From: Roseibacillus sp.
GTDB lineage: Bacteria; Verrucomicrobiota; Verrucomicrobiia; Verrucomicrobiales; Akkermansiaceae
Assembly: GCA_002729275.1 (NCBI GenBank)
Contig: PBTP01000050.1
Span: 12,085 to 26,885, forward strand
Length of the DNA: 14,801 nt
Direction of reading: 5' to 3'
Under the pieces are notes generated by a model. It was not told where the DNA came from. It saw only the letters and a list, made by a program, of their open reading frames with translations, and ran no database searches. A program made the translations under genes and the position numbers. Below, piece by piece: positions 1-8,144 of this stretch. How positions within the stretch are numbered: the stretch's first letter is position 1; every line of letters starts with the position of its first letter.

Positions 1-882
1 CTGCAGGAATGCGCATCCAGCCTTGCTACTCTCGACGTCCTTCTCGGGCTGGCCGAGACCGCACAGCTTTACCAGCACGCACGCCCGGTCCTTGATGATT
101 CGCGTGATCTCGAAATCGTTGATGGTCGGCATCCCGTCCTCGAGCAAACTCTCGTGGAAGAGAAATTTGTTCCTAACGACTCCTCTCTGCACCATGAAGA
201 CTCCCGCCTTCTTATTATCACGGGCCCCAACATGGCGGGCAAGTCCACCTATATCCGACAGGTTGCCCTCATCGTCCTGATGGCACAGATTGGGGCCTAC
301 GTTCCAGCCGAGTCAGCTCGTATCGGCATTGTCGACCGCATTTTCTGCCGGGTGGGAGCCAGCGATGATCTTGCTCGTGGCCAGTCGACATTCATGGTCG
401 AAATGAATGAGACCTCTCTTATCGTTAACAATGCGACCGACCGCAGCCTGGTAATTCTGGATGAAATCGGCCGGGGAACAGCGACTTTTGACGGGTTATC
501 GATCGCCTGGTCTGTCGCGGAACATCTCCATGACAGGATTCAATGTCGCGCCCTTTTTGCCACTCACTATCACGAGCTATGCGACCTCGCCCACACGCGG
601 GATGCAGTCAAAAACCACAACGTCGCAGTCAGGGAATGGAAAGAGGAAATTATTTTTCTCCGTAAGATCCTACCGGGACCAGCAGACAAGAGCTATGGCA
701 TTCAGGTAGCCCGGCTCGCTGGACTTCCCGCACCGATCATTGATCGGGCCAAGGAAATTCTGACGCATCTGGAAATGAGTGCTGCACGCCCTCAGGGGAA
801 AGAGTCAAAGACACCCCGGGCCAATCAGGAGAATCCCTTCCCCCGGACCGATTCCCCCCAGATGGATCTCTTCAATCCCTGA
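1..882 (+). CDS. mutS: DNA mismatch repair ATPase MutS, C-terminal part (5' end outside window)
   Basis: MutS binds mispaired bases and recruits MutL to start mismatch repair. The open frame runs in from the window edge, leaving 293 residues: the end of the core/lever region and the whole ATPase domain. Visible motifs are the conserved VDGRHPVLE stretch, Walker [10 protein letters not shown] (bases 223-249), the MutS signature [14 protein letters not shown], Walker [17 protein letters not shown], and the ATHYHEL switch, followed by the helical dimerisation segment ending in [11 protein letters not shown]. The extreme C-terminus carries QMDLF (bases 859-873), which fits the beta-clamp binding consensus and corresponds to the clamp motif near the end of other MutS proteins. 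These motifs mark MutS1 rather than MutS2. The gap to the next gene is 135 bases, and nothing links the two functionally. Confidence 0.97.
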   Translation: MQECASSLATLDVLLGLAETAQLYQHARPVLDDSRDLEIVDGRHPVLEQTLVEEKFVPNDSSLHHEDSRLLIITGPNMAGKSTYIRQVALIVLMAQIGAYVPAESARIGIVDRIFCRVGASDDLARGQSTFMVEMNETSLIVNNATDRSLVILDEIGRGTATFDGLSIAWSVAEHLHDRIQCRALFATHYHELCDLAHTRDAVKNHNVAVREWKEEIIFLRKILPGPADKSYGIQVARLAGLPAPIIDRAKEILTHLEMSAARPQGKESKTPRANQENPFPRTDSPQMDLFNP

Positions 883-1017
883 GCGAAAGAAAGGTTGGGC
901 TCAGGAAAAAAAATCCGGAACAACCTCAACCCTGCAGCATAGGTAGTCCCGGCAAAAGGGCCCGGGTCACCCGTCTTGGGGGCTTGCCAGTTCAACATCA
1001 CGGGGTGATTCTGCGGG

Positions 1018-4000
1018 ATGCCCATCGTGCGACCTATCCTCGTGCTTATCTCCCTGACTCATATGGCTCTCGCAGTCGAGCAGGGTCATGCAACAAAGAT
1101 GGCGGCCAGCCAGGCTATTTTCAACAAAACCGTAAGCACTCTGCTCAAGGAGCACTGTCTCAACTGTCATGGAGGTGAAAAGACCAAGTCCGGTCTCGAT
1201 CTCGTCACCCGGGAAGCCCTTCTCAAGGGTGGTGACCAGGGTGTGGCCGTCGTTCCGGGGAAACCCATGGAGAGCCTCCTCTATCTGGCAGTCTCTCATC
1301 TCGAAAAAGAGATGGCAATGCCTCCCAAGAAACCAAAACTTGCTGCTGCCGCAATCGCCGCAATTGAAGAGTGGATTACTCTGGGGGCAGCCTATGACAA
1401 ACCCCTCCTGGAAAAGAGTCCTGCCGGGAAGACTCCCATGCGAGTGACTCCGGAGGACCGGAGCTACTGGGCCTACGCCCCGCTACATCTGCATTCCACT
1501 CCCCCGGGGAACCATCAGGAGCAATCCACAATAGATCGCTACCTGTCGGCCAGTCATAAGGAAAAAGGCCTTGAGGCAGCCGGGCCACTTGCTCCCGAAA
1601 AACTTATCCGTCGAGTTTATCTGGATCTCATCGGTCTGCCTCCGACTCCCACCGAAGTTGAGGCCTTTCTCAGAAGCAAAGACCCAGAGGCGTACGAAAA
1701 AGTCATAACCGATCTCCTCAATCGCCCGGGTTACGGTGAGCGCTGGGCCCGGCATTGGCTGGATGTCGCGAGATTCGCAGAGAGCCATGGCTTCGAGCAT
1801 GACTACGATCGCAAATATGCGTTTCATTTTCGCGACTTTGTCATTCGAGCCCTGAACTCGGACATGGCCTACGATACTTTTGTCGAATGGCAGATCGCAG
1901 GAGACGAACTGGCTCCAGATAATCCTGAAGCACTCGCTGCGACGGGATTTCTCGGGGCTGGAGTCTATCCAACCCAGATAACCCTGAGCGAGGCCGAGCG
2001 CATCCGATTTGATGCTACAGATGACATGGTTGCAACGATGGGTTCTGCGATGCTAGCAACCACCATCGGATGTGCTCGATGCCACGACCACAAGTACGAC
2101 CCGATTCCCACAAAGGATTACTACGAAATTCTCAGTGCGTTTACCCAAACTGTTCGCACGGAAATCGATCTCGAGACCCGTAAGCCTAGCGGCGCGGCAA
2201 TGGAAACGTTCGACGCCGCCATGGCTGAACTGGAGAAGGAGGCAAACTTCTTCCGAAAAGAAAAAGCTCCACAAAGGCTCCAGGAGTGGCTGAAAAACAA
2301 TCTTTCTCAGCGAACCGAGGACCACGATTCATCGTGGTCTACGCTCATCGCAGAGCCCCTCGTCTCGAAGGGAGGCGCAACCTTCAAACGCCTGGAGGAC
2401 GGGTCCTATCTCGCCAGCGGGCCGAACCCGTCCTCTGATGTCTACACCTTCGTCGCGACCTCTCCCCTCGAGGAAGTCCGAGCGCTGAGAATAGAAGCCC
2501 TGAGCCATTCCTCCATGAAGCGAGGAGGCCCGGGCCGTGCAAACAATGGTAATATCGGGCTTTCAAACCTGGAGGTCACGGCCGGCGTCCAAGCTCTGGT
2601 GCTAGCAAGCCCACGTGCCACCTTCAACCAAAGCGCCCAACTTCACGTGAACCGAATTGTTGATGGCCAGGACGGGACTGGCTGGGCGATTGACCCCCAG
2701 TTCGGCAAGGATCATGCCGCCGTCTTTGAGATCAACAATCCGGACGCCGTGAAGGGCGCTGGAAGACGGCTTTCTCTGAAACTGCACTTCAACCTTAATA
2801 GCCAACACACCATCGGGCGGCTCCGGGTTTCAGTCAGTGCCCGCCCCCCGGCTCAACTCCCACTGGTGGATGGTGATAGGGATCCGCGAAAGGACGCTCG
2901 AGAAGAACTGCTCACTCTCAGTGGAGCTACCGAAAATGAGCCTCAGGAGGGAGAGCGCCAGCGAATGCTTGAGCTTTATCTTCAGCTGGACCCTGACTGG
3001 GCCAGCATCCAGAGCAGAGTAACCGCCCTCGAATCAACTCGACCCGTGGGCAAAAAGGAAAAGGTGATGATATGCACGGAAGGCCTGAAGCCCATGCGCC
3101 ATCATACGAATAGTGGACAAGTGCCTGATTTTTATAAGGAAAGTTACTACTTGGTCCGCGGAGATCCTGCTCAGAAAGATGGTGTAGCCCCGGTCGACTT
3201 TCTCGAAGTTCTCACCCGGAACGGCAAAACTGCCGACCACTGGGCCGTGGACAGGCCCCCCGGGTCCCGTACCTCCATGAAGCGAAGCAGAGTAGCTAAA
3301 TGGATCACCGACGTGGATAACGGAGCCGGACACCTTCTTGCCAGAGTCATCGTTAACCGGCTCTGGCACCATCATTTTGGACGAGGCATCGTAGAATCCG
3401 TAAACGACTTTGGCTTTCAGGGAAGCAAGCCTACTCATCCGGATCTACTCGATTACCTCGCTCATGATCTCATCACTCACGGCTGGACCCTCAAACGACT
3501 CCACAAGAAGATCATGATGAGTGCAGCTTATCAGATGGGTTCATCAAAGAGCGAAGCTAACAGAGCGTTGGATCCCACGAATCGTTACTGGTGGAAGCGC
3601 ACGCCTCGCCGCCTTGAGGCAGAAGTGCTCCGAGATAATGCACTGGCTGTCAGCGGACTGATTGACCGCCGGATGTATGGCGCCGGCACGCTCGATCACG
3701 GCATGAAACGCCGCAGTATCTATTTTTCCATCAAGCGCAGTAAATTGATCCCAATGATGCAGCTCTTTGACTGGCCGGACACCATGACCAGTCAGGGGCG
3801 GCGGGCCATCACCACCACACCCTCGCAGGCACTTGTCTTTATCAACAGCCCCCAGATCCGGGAAATGGCTACTCACTTTGCAAAAACAGTCCTTGGAACT
3901 ACGGACCCGGTTGGGAATGCGGTTTACCGGGCACACGGCGTCCTACCTTCTCCAGAGCGGCGAGCGCGGCTGGAGGAATTCCTTCGGAAACAAACGGCGA

Positions 4001-4083
4001 GCTATGGCGGCAGGGAGGAACCTGCCATGATAGATCTCTGTCATACCCTGCTCGCTTCAAACGAAATGATCTACGTGGAATAA
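1018..4083 (+). CDS. Exported DUF1549/DUF1553 protein with planctomycete-type cytochrome c domain (PSCyt1)
   Basis: Exact function is unknown. This 1021-residue protein has the full architecture common in PVC bacteria. Residues 1-19 look like a signal peptide ending MALA before VEQ, which supports the ATG at 1018; GGGGTGA lies 9 bases upstream. A PSCyt1-type domain follows, with heme-binding C47-L-N-C50-H51. DUF1549 spans about 170-380 and includes RRVYLDLIGLPPTPTE and a second CxxCH, C352-A-R-C355-H356, in the family motif CARCHDHKYDP. A charged helical stretch (about 400-430) leads to a beta-rich insert (about 455-610), then DUF1553 (about 750-985) with VIVNRLWHHHFGRGIV. The end, LASNEMIYVE, is the typical family terminus. 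The TAA is 3 bases from the next start, so the pair is almost certainly co-transcribed. A c-type heme and an extracytoplasmic redox or polymer-degradation role are family-level inferences. Confidence 0.93.
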   Translation: MPIVRPILVLISLTHMALAVEQGHATKMAASQAIFNKTVSTLLKEHCLNCHGGEKTKSGLDLVTREALLKGGDQGVAVVPGKPMESLLYLAVSHLEKEMAMPPKKPKLAAAAIAAIEEWITLGAAYDKPLLEKSPAGKTPMRVTPEDRSYWAYAPLHLHSTPPGNHQEQSTIDRYLSASHKEKGLEAAGPLAPEKLIRRVYLDLIGLPPTPTEVEAFLRSKDPEAYEKVITDLLNRPGYGERWARHWLDVARFAESHGFEHDYDRKYAFHFRDFVIRALNSDMAYDTFVEWQIAGDELAPDNPEALAATGFLGAGVYPTQITLSEAERIRFDATDDMVATMGSAMLATTIGCARCHDHKYDPIPTKDYYEILSAFTQTVRTEIDLETRKPSGAAMETFDAAMAELEKEANFFRKEKAPQRLQEWLKNNLSQRTEDHDSSWSTLIAEPLVSKGGATFKRLEDGSYLASGPNPSSDVYTFVATSPLEEVRALRIEALSHSSMKRGGPGRANNGNIGLSNLEVTAGVQALVLASPRATFNQSAQLHVNRIVDGQDGTGWAIDPQFGKDHAAVFEINNPDAVKGAGRRLSLKLHFNLNSQHTIGRLRVSVSARPPAQLPLVDGDRDPRKDAREELLTLSGATENEPQEGERQRMLELYLQLDPDWASIQSRVTALESTRPVGKKEKVMICTEGLKPMRHHTNSGQVPDFYKESYYLVRGDPAQKDGVAPVDFLEVLTRNGKTADHWAVDRPPGSRTSMKRSRVAKWITDVDNGAGHLLARVIVNRLWHHHFGRGIVESVNDFGFQGSKPTHPDLLDYLAHDLITHGWTLKRLHKKIMMSAAYQMGSSKSEANRALDPTNRYWWKRTPRRLEAEVLRDNALAVSGLIDRRMYGAGTLDHGMKRRSIYFSIKRSKLIPMMQLFDWPDTMTSQGRRAITTTPSQALVFINSPQIREMATHFAKTVLGTTDPVGNAVYRAHGVLPSPERRARLEEFLRKQTASYGGREEPAMIDLCHTLLASNEMIYVE

Positions 4084-4086
4084 CAT

Positions 4087-5532
4087 ATGAACGAAACCAG
4101 TATTGAGGCCGCTTGGACCCGTAGGGAGTTACTCAGTAAAGCTGGAGGAGGGCTGGGCGCCCTTGCTCTGGCATCTTTACTCCACGAGCAGGGGCATGCC
4201 ACCGTTCCACTGGGAGAAAATCCCCTTGAGGCACGAAAACCGCATTTTCAGGGGAAGGCTAAGCACGTAATCTGGCTCTTCATCAACGGAGGGCCATCTC
4301 ACCTGGACACCTGGGATTACAAACCGGAGCTTATCAAGCGAGATGGTCAGAAGCTTGAGGGCTTTGACCCCACTACCGGGTTTTTTGCAAATGCGGTAGG
4401 CCCCCTGATGAAATCTCCCTTCGACTTCAAGCAGTATGGGCAAAGCGGAGCGTGGGCCTCGTCCATCTTTCCCCACCTTTCAAAACACGTGGACAAAATG
4501 GCGTTCGTAAAGTCCTTCCACACTCAATCCAACAACCATAGCCCAGCGCTTTTCATGGCCAATACTGGCGTCACGCGCATGGGCCATCCCTGTGTTGGAA
4601 GCTGGGTTTCCTATGGATTAGGTACTGAAAATGAAAATCTTCCCGCCTTCATGGTAATGAGCGACCCTAAAGGGCGAGGGCTACCCAAGGGCCACGCCTC
4701 TAACTGGGGAAACGGCTTTCTCCCAGGCTCTTTCCAGGGAACATGGGTCAACACCAAAGGCGACCCTATCCCAAACCTCCAGCGCGTTGCTGGCCTCAGT
4801 CAGCCCCAGCAATATGCCCAGCTTCAGCTTCTCGAGGAGATTAACCGCGAACACCGCGAGCGAGTCAATGCAGACCGCGAGCTTACCGCCCGCATTAAAA
4901 GCTTCGAACTCGCCTACCGGATGCAGCAGGAGGCTCCTGAATGCGTCGACGTTGACGCCGAGCCTGAACATATTAAGAAGCTCTACGGTCTTGATGATGG
5001 AAAGTGCGGCCATTTTGCCCGCCAATGCCTCATGGCCCGGCGGATGGTCGAGCGCGGGGTCCGCTACGTCCAGATCTACTCTGGAGGCATGGAGAACCAG
5101 CGCAGCTGGGATGGCCACAACGATATCGCGGGGAATCACTCCGGATTCGCAGGCGAGACAGACCAGCCTATCGCCGGACTCCTGCAGGATCTCGAAGAAC
5201 GCGGCCTTCTTGACGAGACCCTCGTCATCTGGGGCGGCGAGTTCGGGCGTCTACCGGTCGCGCAGAAAAGTAATAAACCCGGAAGGGACCACAATCCCCA
5301 TGCTGGTTGCTACTGGTTTGCTGGCGGGGGAGTAAAGGGCGGAACATCCTACGGGGAAACGGATGAGATCGGTCACCGCGCTGCAACTGACAAGGTTGAG
5401 ATTCACGATCTACACGCGACAATCCTTCACCTCCTTGGACTTGATCATAAGAAGCTCACCTTTAAGCACAGTGGTCGAAGATTCAGACTTACAGACGTCG
5501 CTGGGCGGGTGATCAAGCCGATCATTGCCTGA
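4087..5532 (+). CDS. DUF1501 family protein, Tat-exported, sulfatase/alkaline-phosphatase-like fold
   Basis: The substrate is unknown. The 481-residue protein starts with a twin-arginine signal: R12-R13-E-L-L, then a small hydrophobic stretch (GGGLGALALASLL). This suggests folded export through Tat. The DUF1501 core begins with VIWLFINGGPSHLDTWD (about 61-77), the family's equivalent of the metal-binding strand of the alkaline phosphatase/sulfatase superfamily. Later hallmarks are MARRMVERGVRYVQIY, WGGEFGRLP and GRDHNPHAGC (from residue 399), then AGGGVKGG and VEIHDLHATILHLLGLDH near the end. It sits 3 bases after the DUF1549/DUF1553 gene, the standard pairing of these families. The gene ends in a tandem stop, TGATAA. 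The pair probably acts as a unit in the periplasm. Family assignment is firm; hydrolase activity is inference. Confidence 0.93.
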   Translation: MNETSIEAAWTRRELLSKAGGGLGALALASLLHEQGHATVPLGENPLEARKPHFQGKAKHVIWLFINGGPSHLDTWDYKPELIKRDGQKLEGFDPTTGFFANAVGPLMKSPFDFKQYGQSGAWASSIFPHLSKHVDKMAFVKSFHTQSNNHSPALFMANTGVTRMGHPCVGSWVSYGLGTENENLPAFMVMSDPKGRGLPKGHASNWGNGFLPGSFQGTWVNTKGDPIPNLQRVAGLSQPQQYAQLQLLEEINREHRERVNADRELTARIKSFELAYRMQQEAPECVDVDAEPEHIKKLYGLDDGKCGHFARQCLMARRMVERGVRYVQIYSGGMENQRSWDGHNDIAGNHSGFAGETDQPIAGLLQDLEERGLLDETLVIWGGEFGRLPVAQKSNKPGRDHNPHAGCYWFAGGGVKGGTSYGETDEIGHRAATDKVEIHDLHATILHLLGLDHKKLTFKHSGRRFRLTDVAGRVIKPIIA

Positions 5533-5669
5533 TAAGAGAAGGCAACGGCCCTCGAAATGTCGCCAATCTCGCCCCTGCATCACCTTTCCGTGCTAATATT
5601 GGAGTGATTTGGCGCGTTCTACCCTTGAAAGAGCACGTCAATTGGGGCTTTGATCATACCCTGAGCACC

Positions 5670-5688
5670 GGGAACAATCCCTTTTTTT
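5670..5688 (+). other. Mini-hairpin plus T7 tract just upstream of a start codon
   Basis: GGGA (5670-5673) and TCCC (5678-5681) flank an ACAA loop and are followed at once by seven T residues (5682-5688), ending 3 bases before the ATG at 5692. The layout resembles a small intrinsic terminator or attenuator. However, a 4-bp stem is weak, so this may be chance. No Shine-Dalgarno sequence is visible between it and the start. Confidence 0.2.
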
Positions 5689-5691
5689 ACC

Positions 5692-7152
5692 ATGAGTATT
5701 CACGCCCGACTCAATCCTGAGGCCCAGTCCAATCTGGACGCCCAGCGCAGGGCCTCTGTCATTACCAGTCTGGTTATCGCCGTTCTCTCGATAGTCCTCG
5801 TCATTCTTATCCTATTTTTCATCCTCCTTCCATCGCTGGCAATCAACTCACCAACGATCGTTGCCTACAGTGCGGGTTCTGAAGAGGAAGATCCTCTCCA
5901 AGAGAAGAGGATTACCAGAGAGGTGACCCCGAAACCTAATGCTCCTTCCTCCGCCATGGCCAAGGTCATGGCTTCGGCAAGCCCCACTAACTTCGCGGTG
6001 CCCGTCCCTGAGGTAGAGGCTATCCCAGCTCTCACCTTTGGATTCAGGGACGATATCGGGCCGGGGTGGGGTAACGGCGGTAACGGCGGTGGTGGTGGAT
6101 TTGGAAAAATCCCTGCCGCCATGCGAAAGCGCTGCTCAGCTGAGGATCGTCTGCGCCGGTTGAAACAGAGTGGAGGCACGGAGGCCTGTGAGGAAGCGGT
6201 AGTAAAGGCCCTACGTTGGTTTAAGACCGTCCAAAGACGCGACGGTTCGTGGGGCGGAAGCCATCAGGTGGCCCAGACCGGCCTGGTTCTGCTAGCCTAT
6301 CTCGGGCACTGCGAAACACCACTTTCCGAGGAATTCGGGGAAGCTGTTACCAATGGTATGGTTTATCTCATCGAAAACAGCGGGAAGAACAAGGGCCGCC
6401 TTTGTACGACCCGCGGTGATCGGCACTGGGTCTACGAACATGGTATAGCTACCTATGCTCTCGCTGAAGCTTATATGTTCTGTCGAGTGCTCGGGCTCAA
6501 TATTCCGAATCTAAAAGAGTCTGTTCAACTTGGAGTTCAGTGGATCATTGACAATCAGAACCCGTCCGGAGGGTGGGACTACAACTTTGATGAAGGTGGC
6601 CGGGGAGGAGATATGTCTATCACTGCATGGCAGATGCAGGCGCTCAAAGCCGGCTACCATACCCGTCTCACCTTCCGCAATATGCCACAGTGTCTCAGTA
6701 AGGCTCTGACATACTGTGAGGGCCGGCAAAACAGTAATGGTGGTTTCGGCTATACCGGGACAAGCCCTGTTGGAGGCGGCCACTTCACCCTCACCGGAGC
6801 AGGAGTGCTCTGCTTCCAGCAGCATAAAGGAACCAACAATCGGGCAGCCCGTAAGGGGATGGAATACATCGATCGCCATGCCCAAATCAGTTATAAAGGA
6901 GGGCCCTGTAACCTCTACGAGCACTACTACGTGAGCCAGGCCGCAATCAATCATGGTGGAAAGAGCTGGCTGGACTACAATGACAAGTTCCGCGACACCC
7001 TCCTGAGTGGGCAGCATGGAGATGGTCACTTCCGCTCCCCTCCAAATCCGGGTCCAGGCAACAAGAATGATCCGGTTTATCATACTGCCCTCGCCACTCT
7101 GATGCTGGAGGTCTACTACCGATTCCTCCCTGGGACTGGTTTTGGACTTTAG
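5692..7152 (+). CDS. Membrane-anchored protein with prenyltransferase/squalene-cyclase-type repeats
   Basis: This 486-residue protein is of unknown function. A short N-terminal tail (about 1-22) is followed by one strong transmembrane segment (about 23-48), then an acidic and proline-containing linker (about 60-120), a glycine-rich joint (about 125-138) and an alpha/alpha-barrel repeat domain from about 165. Repeat signatures are QRRDGSWGG (181-189), QNPSGGWDYNF (289-299), QNSNGGFGYTG (346-356) and QHGDGHF (441-447). The segment GDMSITAWQMQALKAGY (306-322) is also typical of PVC members of the family. I find no DxDD acid motif as in squalene-hopene cyclases, and the domain is shorter than in true cyclases (about 630 or more residues). 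A scaffold or peptide/lipid-binding role is therefore as likely as catalysis. The start has no clear ribosome binding site. Terpenoid synthesis is not supported by the neighbours. Confidence 0.85.
   Translation: MSIHARLNPEAQSNLDAQRRASVITSLVIAVLSIVLVILILFFILLPSLAINSPTIVAYSAGSEEEDPLQEKRITREVTPKPNAPSSAMAKVMASASPTNFAVPVPEVEAIPALTFGFRDDIGPGWGNGGNGGGGGFGKIPAAMRKRCSAEDRLRRLKQSGGTEACEEAVVKALRWFKTVQRRDGSWGGSHQVAQTGLVLLAYLGHCETPLSEEFGEAVTNGMVYLIENSGKNKGRLCTTRGDRHWVYEHGIATYALAEAYMFCRVLGLNIPNLKESVQLGVQWIIDNQNPSGGWDYNFDEGGRGGDMSITAWQMQALKAGYHTRLTFRNMPQCLSKALTYCEGRQNSNGGFGYTGTSPVGGGHFTLTGAGVLCFQQHKGTNNRAARKGMEYIDRHAQISYKGGPCNLYEHYYVSQAAINHGGKSWLDYNDKFRDTLLSGQHGDGHFRSPPNPGPGNKNDPVYHTALATLMLEVYYRFLPGTGFGL
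6070..6099 (+). repeat. Glycine/asparagine micro-repeat coding a flexible linker
   Basis: GGTAACGGC occurs twice in tandem (6070-6078, 6079-6087) and is followed by four glycine codons (6088-6099), in frame within the repeat protein. It encodes Gly-Asn-Gly units at residues 127-136, between the anchor/linker part and the folded domain. It is a likely flexible hinge and a site prone to slippage. Confidence 0.7.
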
Positions 7153-7155
7153 CGA

Positions 7156-7177
7156 TTGTCCGGCTAAGGCCGAACAA
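7156..7177 (+). terminator. Candidate hairpin just after the cyclase-repeat gene
   Basis: Three bases after the TAG stop, TTGT-C-CGGC (7156-7164) and GCCG-A-ACAA (7169-7177) form a stem with one C/A mismatch and a TAAG loop. There is no T-run after it, so it is not a textbook intrinsic terminator. Its position suggests a 3'-end structure separating this gene from the fucose operon. Confidence 0.25.
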
Positions 7178-7282
7178 AACAATTCGAGCAACCGCATTCT
7201 GGGCACGACTCCAGCTCTCCCTATCCCGCGGCACCTCCAGTCGCCGGCTGACTTCCTCTTCAATAATCCCTGTTCTTGAAGC

Positions 7283-7296
7283 GTCTCTTGAGAGAC
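7283..7296. promoter_or_regulatory. Inverted repeat upstream of the fucose operon, candidate operator
   Basis: GTCTCT (7283-7288) and AGAGAC (7291-7296) are perfect reverse complements separated by TG. The palindrome lies 37 bases before the TTG start of the first fucose gene, in the 181-base gap where the operon promoter should be. Its size suits a dimeric repressor. No regulator gene is in the window, and no convincing -35/-10 pair was seen around it. It could also be an RNA hairpin in the leader or chance. Confidence 0.3.
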
Positions 7297-7333
7297 AGAT
7301 GGAAAACCCCTTGGCCTGAGGCCTGTTTCGATA

Positions 7334-8095
7334 TTGTCTCACTCCGTGAGCATAGCAGTCGTTACCGGAGCCGGTTCTGGAATTGGCCGGGCCATTGCCT
7401 TGGAACTCAGTAGCCAAGGTCACGAAATCATCATTCTGGAAGTCGATGAGGCCGGCGGGGAGGAAAGCTCTGCCCTTATTACGAAAGCCGGAGGAACCGC
7501 CCGGGTAATTCCATGCGATGTCTCCCAAACAGAATCCGTCCGTAGTGCATTCGAGCAGTTCGGACCTCCTCATATTCTTGTCAATAACGCCGGGGTTGCT
7601 TCAGTTGGAAATGTGGAGGAGTGCACCCCGGAGGAACTCGACCGGATCTACGGGGTCAACGTAAAGGGGATGTATCACTGTCTCCACTTTGCCATTCCAC
7701 GAATGACCGAGGCTGGGGGAGGGTGCGTGGTGAATCTTGCATCCGTAGCCTCTTATCTGGGAATCTCTGAACGGTTCGCATATTCCATGTCGAAGGGAGC
7801 CGTGCTTAGTATGACGATGTCAATTGCCCGCGACTATATCGACCAAGGGATTCGTTCCAACTGTGTGTGCCCAGGAAGGGTCCACACTCCCTTTGTCGAT
7901 GGATACCTTGAAAAGAACTATCCCGAAGAAAAGCGCCCGGAAATATTTAAAACCCTGAGTGAGTGGCAGCCCATCGGCAGGATGGGGACTCCTGAGGAAA
8001 TTGCCGGCATGGTCGGTTATCTCACCTCTGAAAAAGCCGCCTTCATCACCGGAAGCGCTTTCGAAATCGATGGCGGAGTAACCAATCTCCGCTAG
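7334..8095 (+). CDS. SDR-family dehydrogenase, probable 2-keto-3-deoxy-L-fuconate dehydrogenase
   Basis: Predicted to oxidise 2-keto-3-deoxy-L-fuconate to the 2,4-diketo compound with NAD, the third enzyme step of non-phosphorylative L-fucose catabolism. The 253-residue protein is a classical short-chain dehydrogenase: TGAGSGIG nucleotide motif (11-18), NNAG (84-87), catalytic Ser137, Tyr150 and Lys154, and the C-terminal ITGSAFEIDGG segment. The stretch IRSNCVCPG (173-181) resembles the branch containing human BDH2 and bacterial 2-keto-3-deoxy-fuconate dehydrogenases. The start is TTG at 7334, supported by GAGG at 7318-7321; an in-frame GTG at 7346 is the alternative. It is first in a tight operon, 49 bases before the hydrolase. 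The SDR fold is certain. Substrate specificity rests mainly on context, because SDR sequences alone predict it poorly. Confidence 0.85.
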   Translation: MSHSVSIAVVTGAGSGIGRAIALELSSQGHEIIILEVDEAGGEESSALITKAGGTARVIPCDVSQTESVRSAFEQFGPPHILVNNAGVASVGNVEECTPEELDRIYGVNVKGMYHCLHFAIPRMTEAGGGCVVNLASVASYLGISERFAYSMSKGAVLSMTMSIARDYIDQGIRSNCVCPGRVHTPFVDGYLEKNYPEEKRPEIFKTLSEWQPIGRMGTPEEIAGMVGYLTSEKAAFITGSAFEIDGGVTNLR

Positions 8096-8144
8096 GCTCC
8101 TCACCCTCAGAAACTATTATCGAAGATCCTACCCCTCCTCTCCA

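Noticed and set aside
890..937. GGTTG...CAACC pairing around an A-rich loop after mutS
   Set aside because: Only five pairs with a loop of over 20 bases; no terminator features.
951..988. Hairpin GGCAA...TTGCC with an inner GCCC/GGGC stem between mutS and the DUF1549 gene
   Set aside because: The stem needs a four-base bulge and has no following T-run, so it is not convincing as the mutS terminator.
3034..3936. Minus-strand open frames of 130-134 residues
   Set aside because: They are antisense to the well-recognised DUF1553 domain and have no motif of their own.
5608..5625. Sigma-54-like element TTGGCGCGTTCTACC
   Set aside because: It lacks the TTGC -12 half, so it does not fit the consensus.
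6511..7263. 250-residue open frame on the minus strand
   Set aside because: It lies antisense to the cyclase-repeat gene, whose repeats are clearly recognisable; the minus-strand translation shows no family motif.
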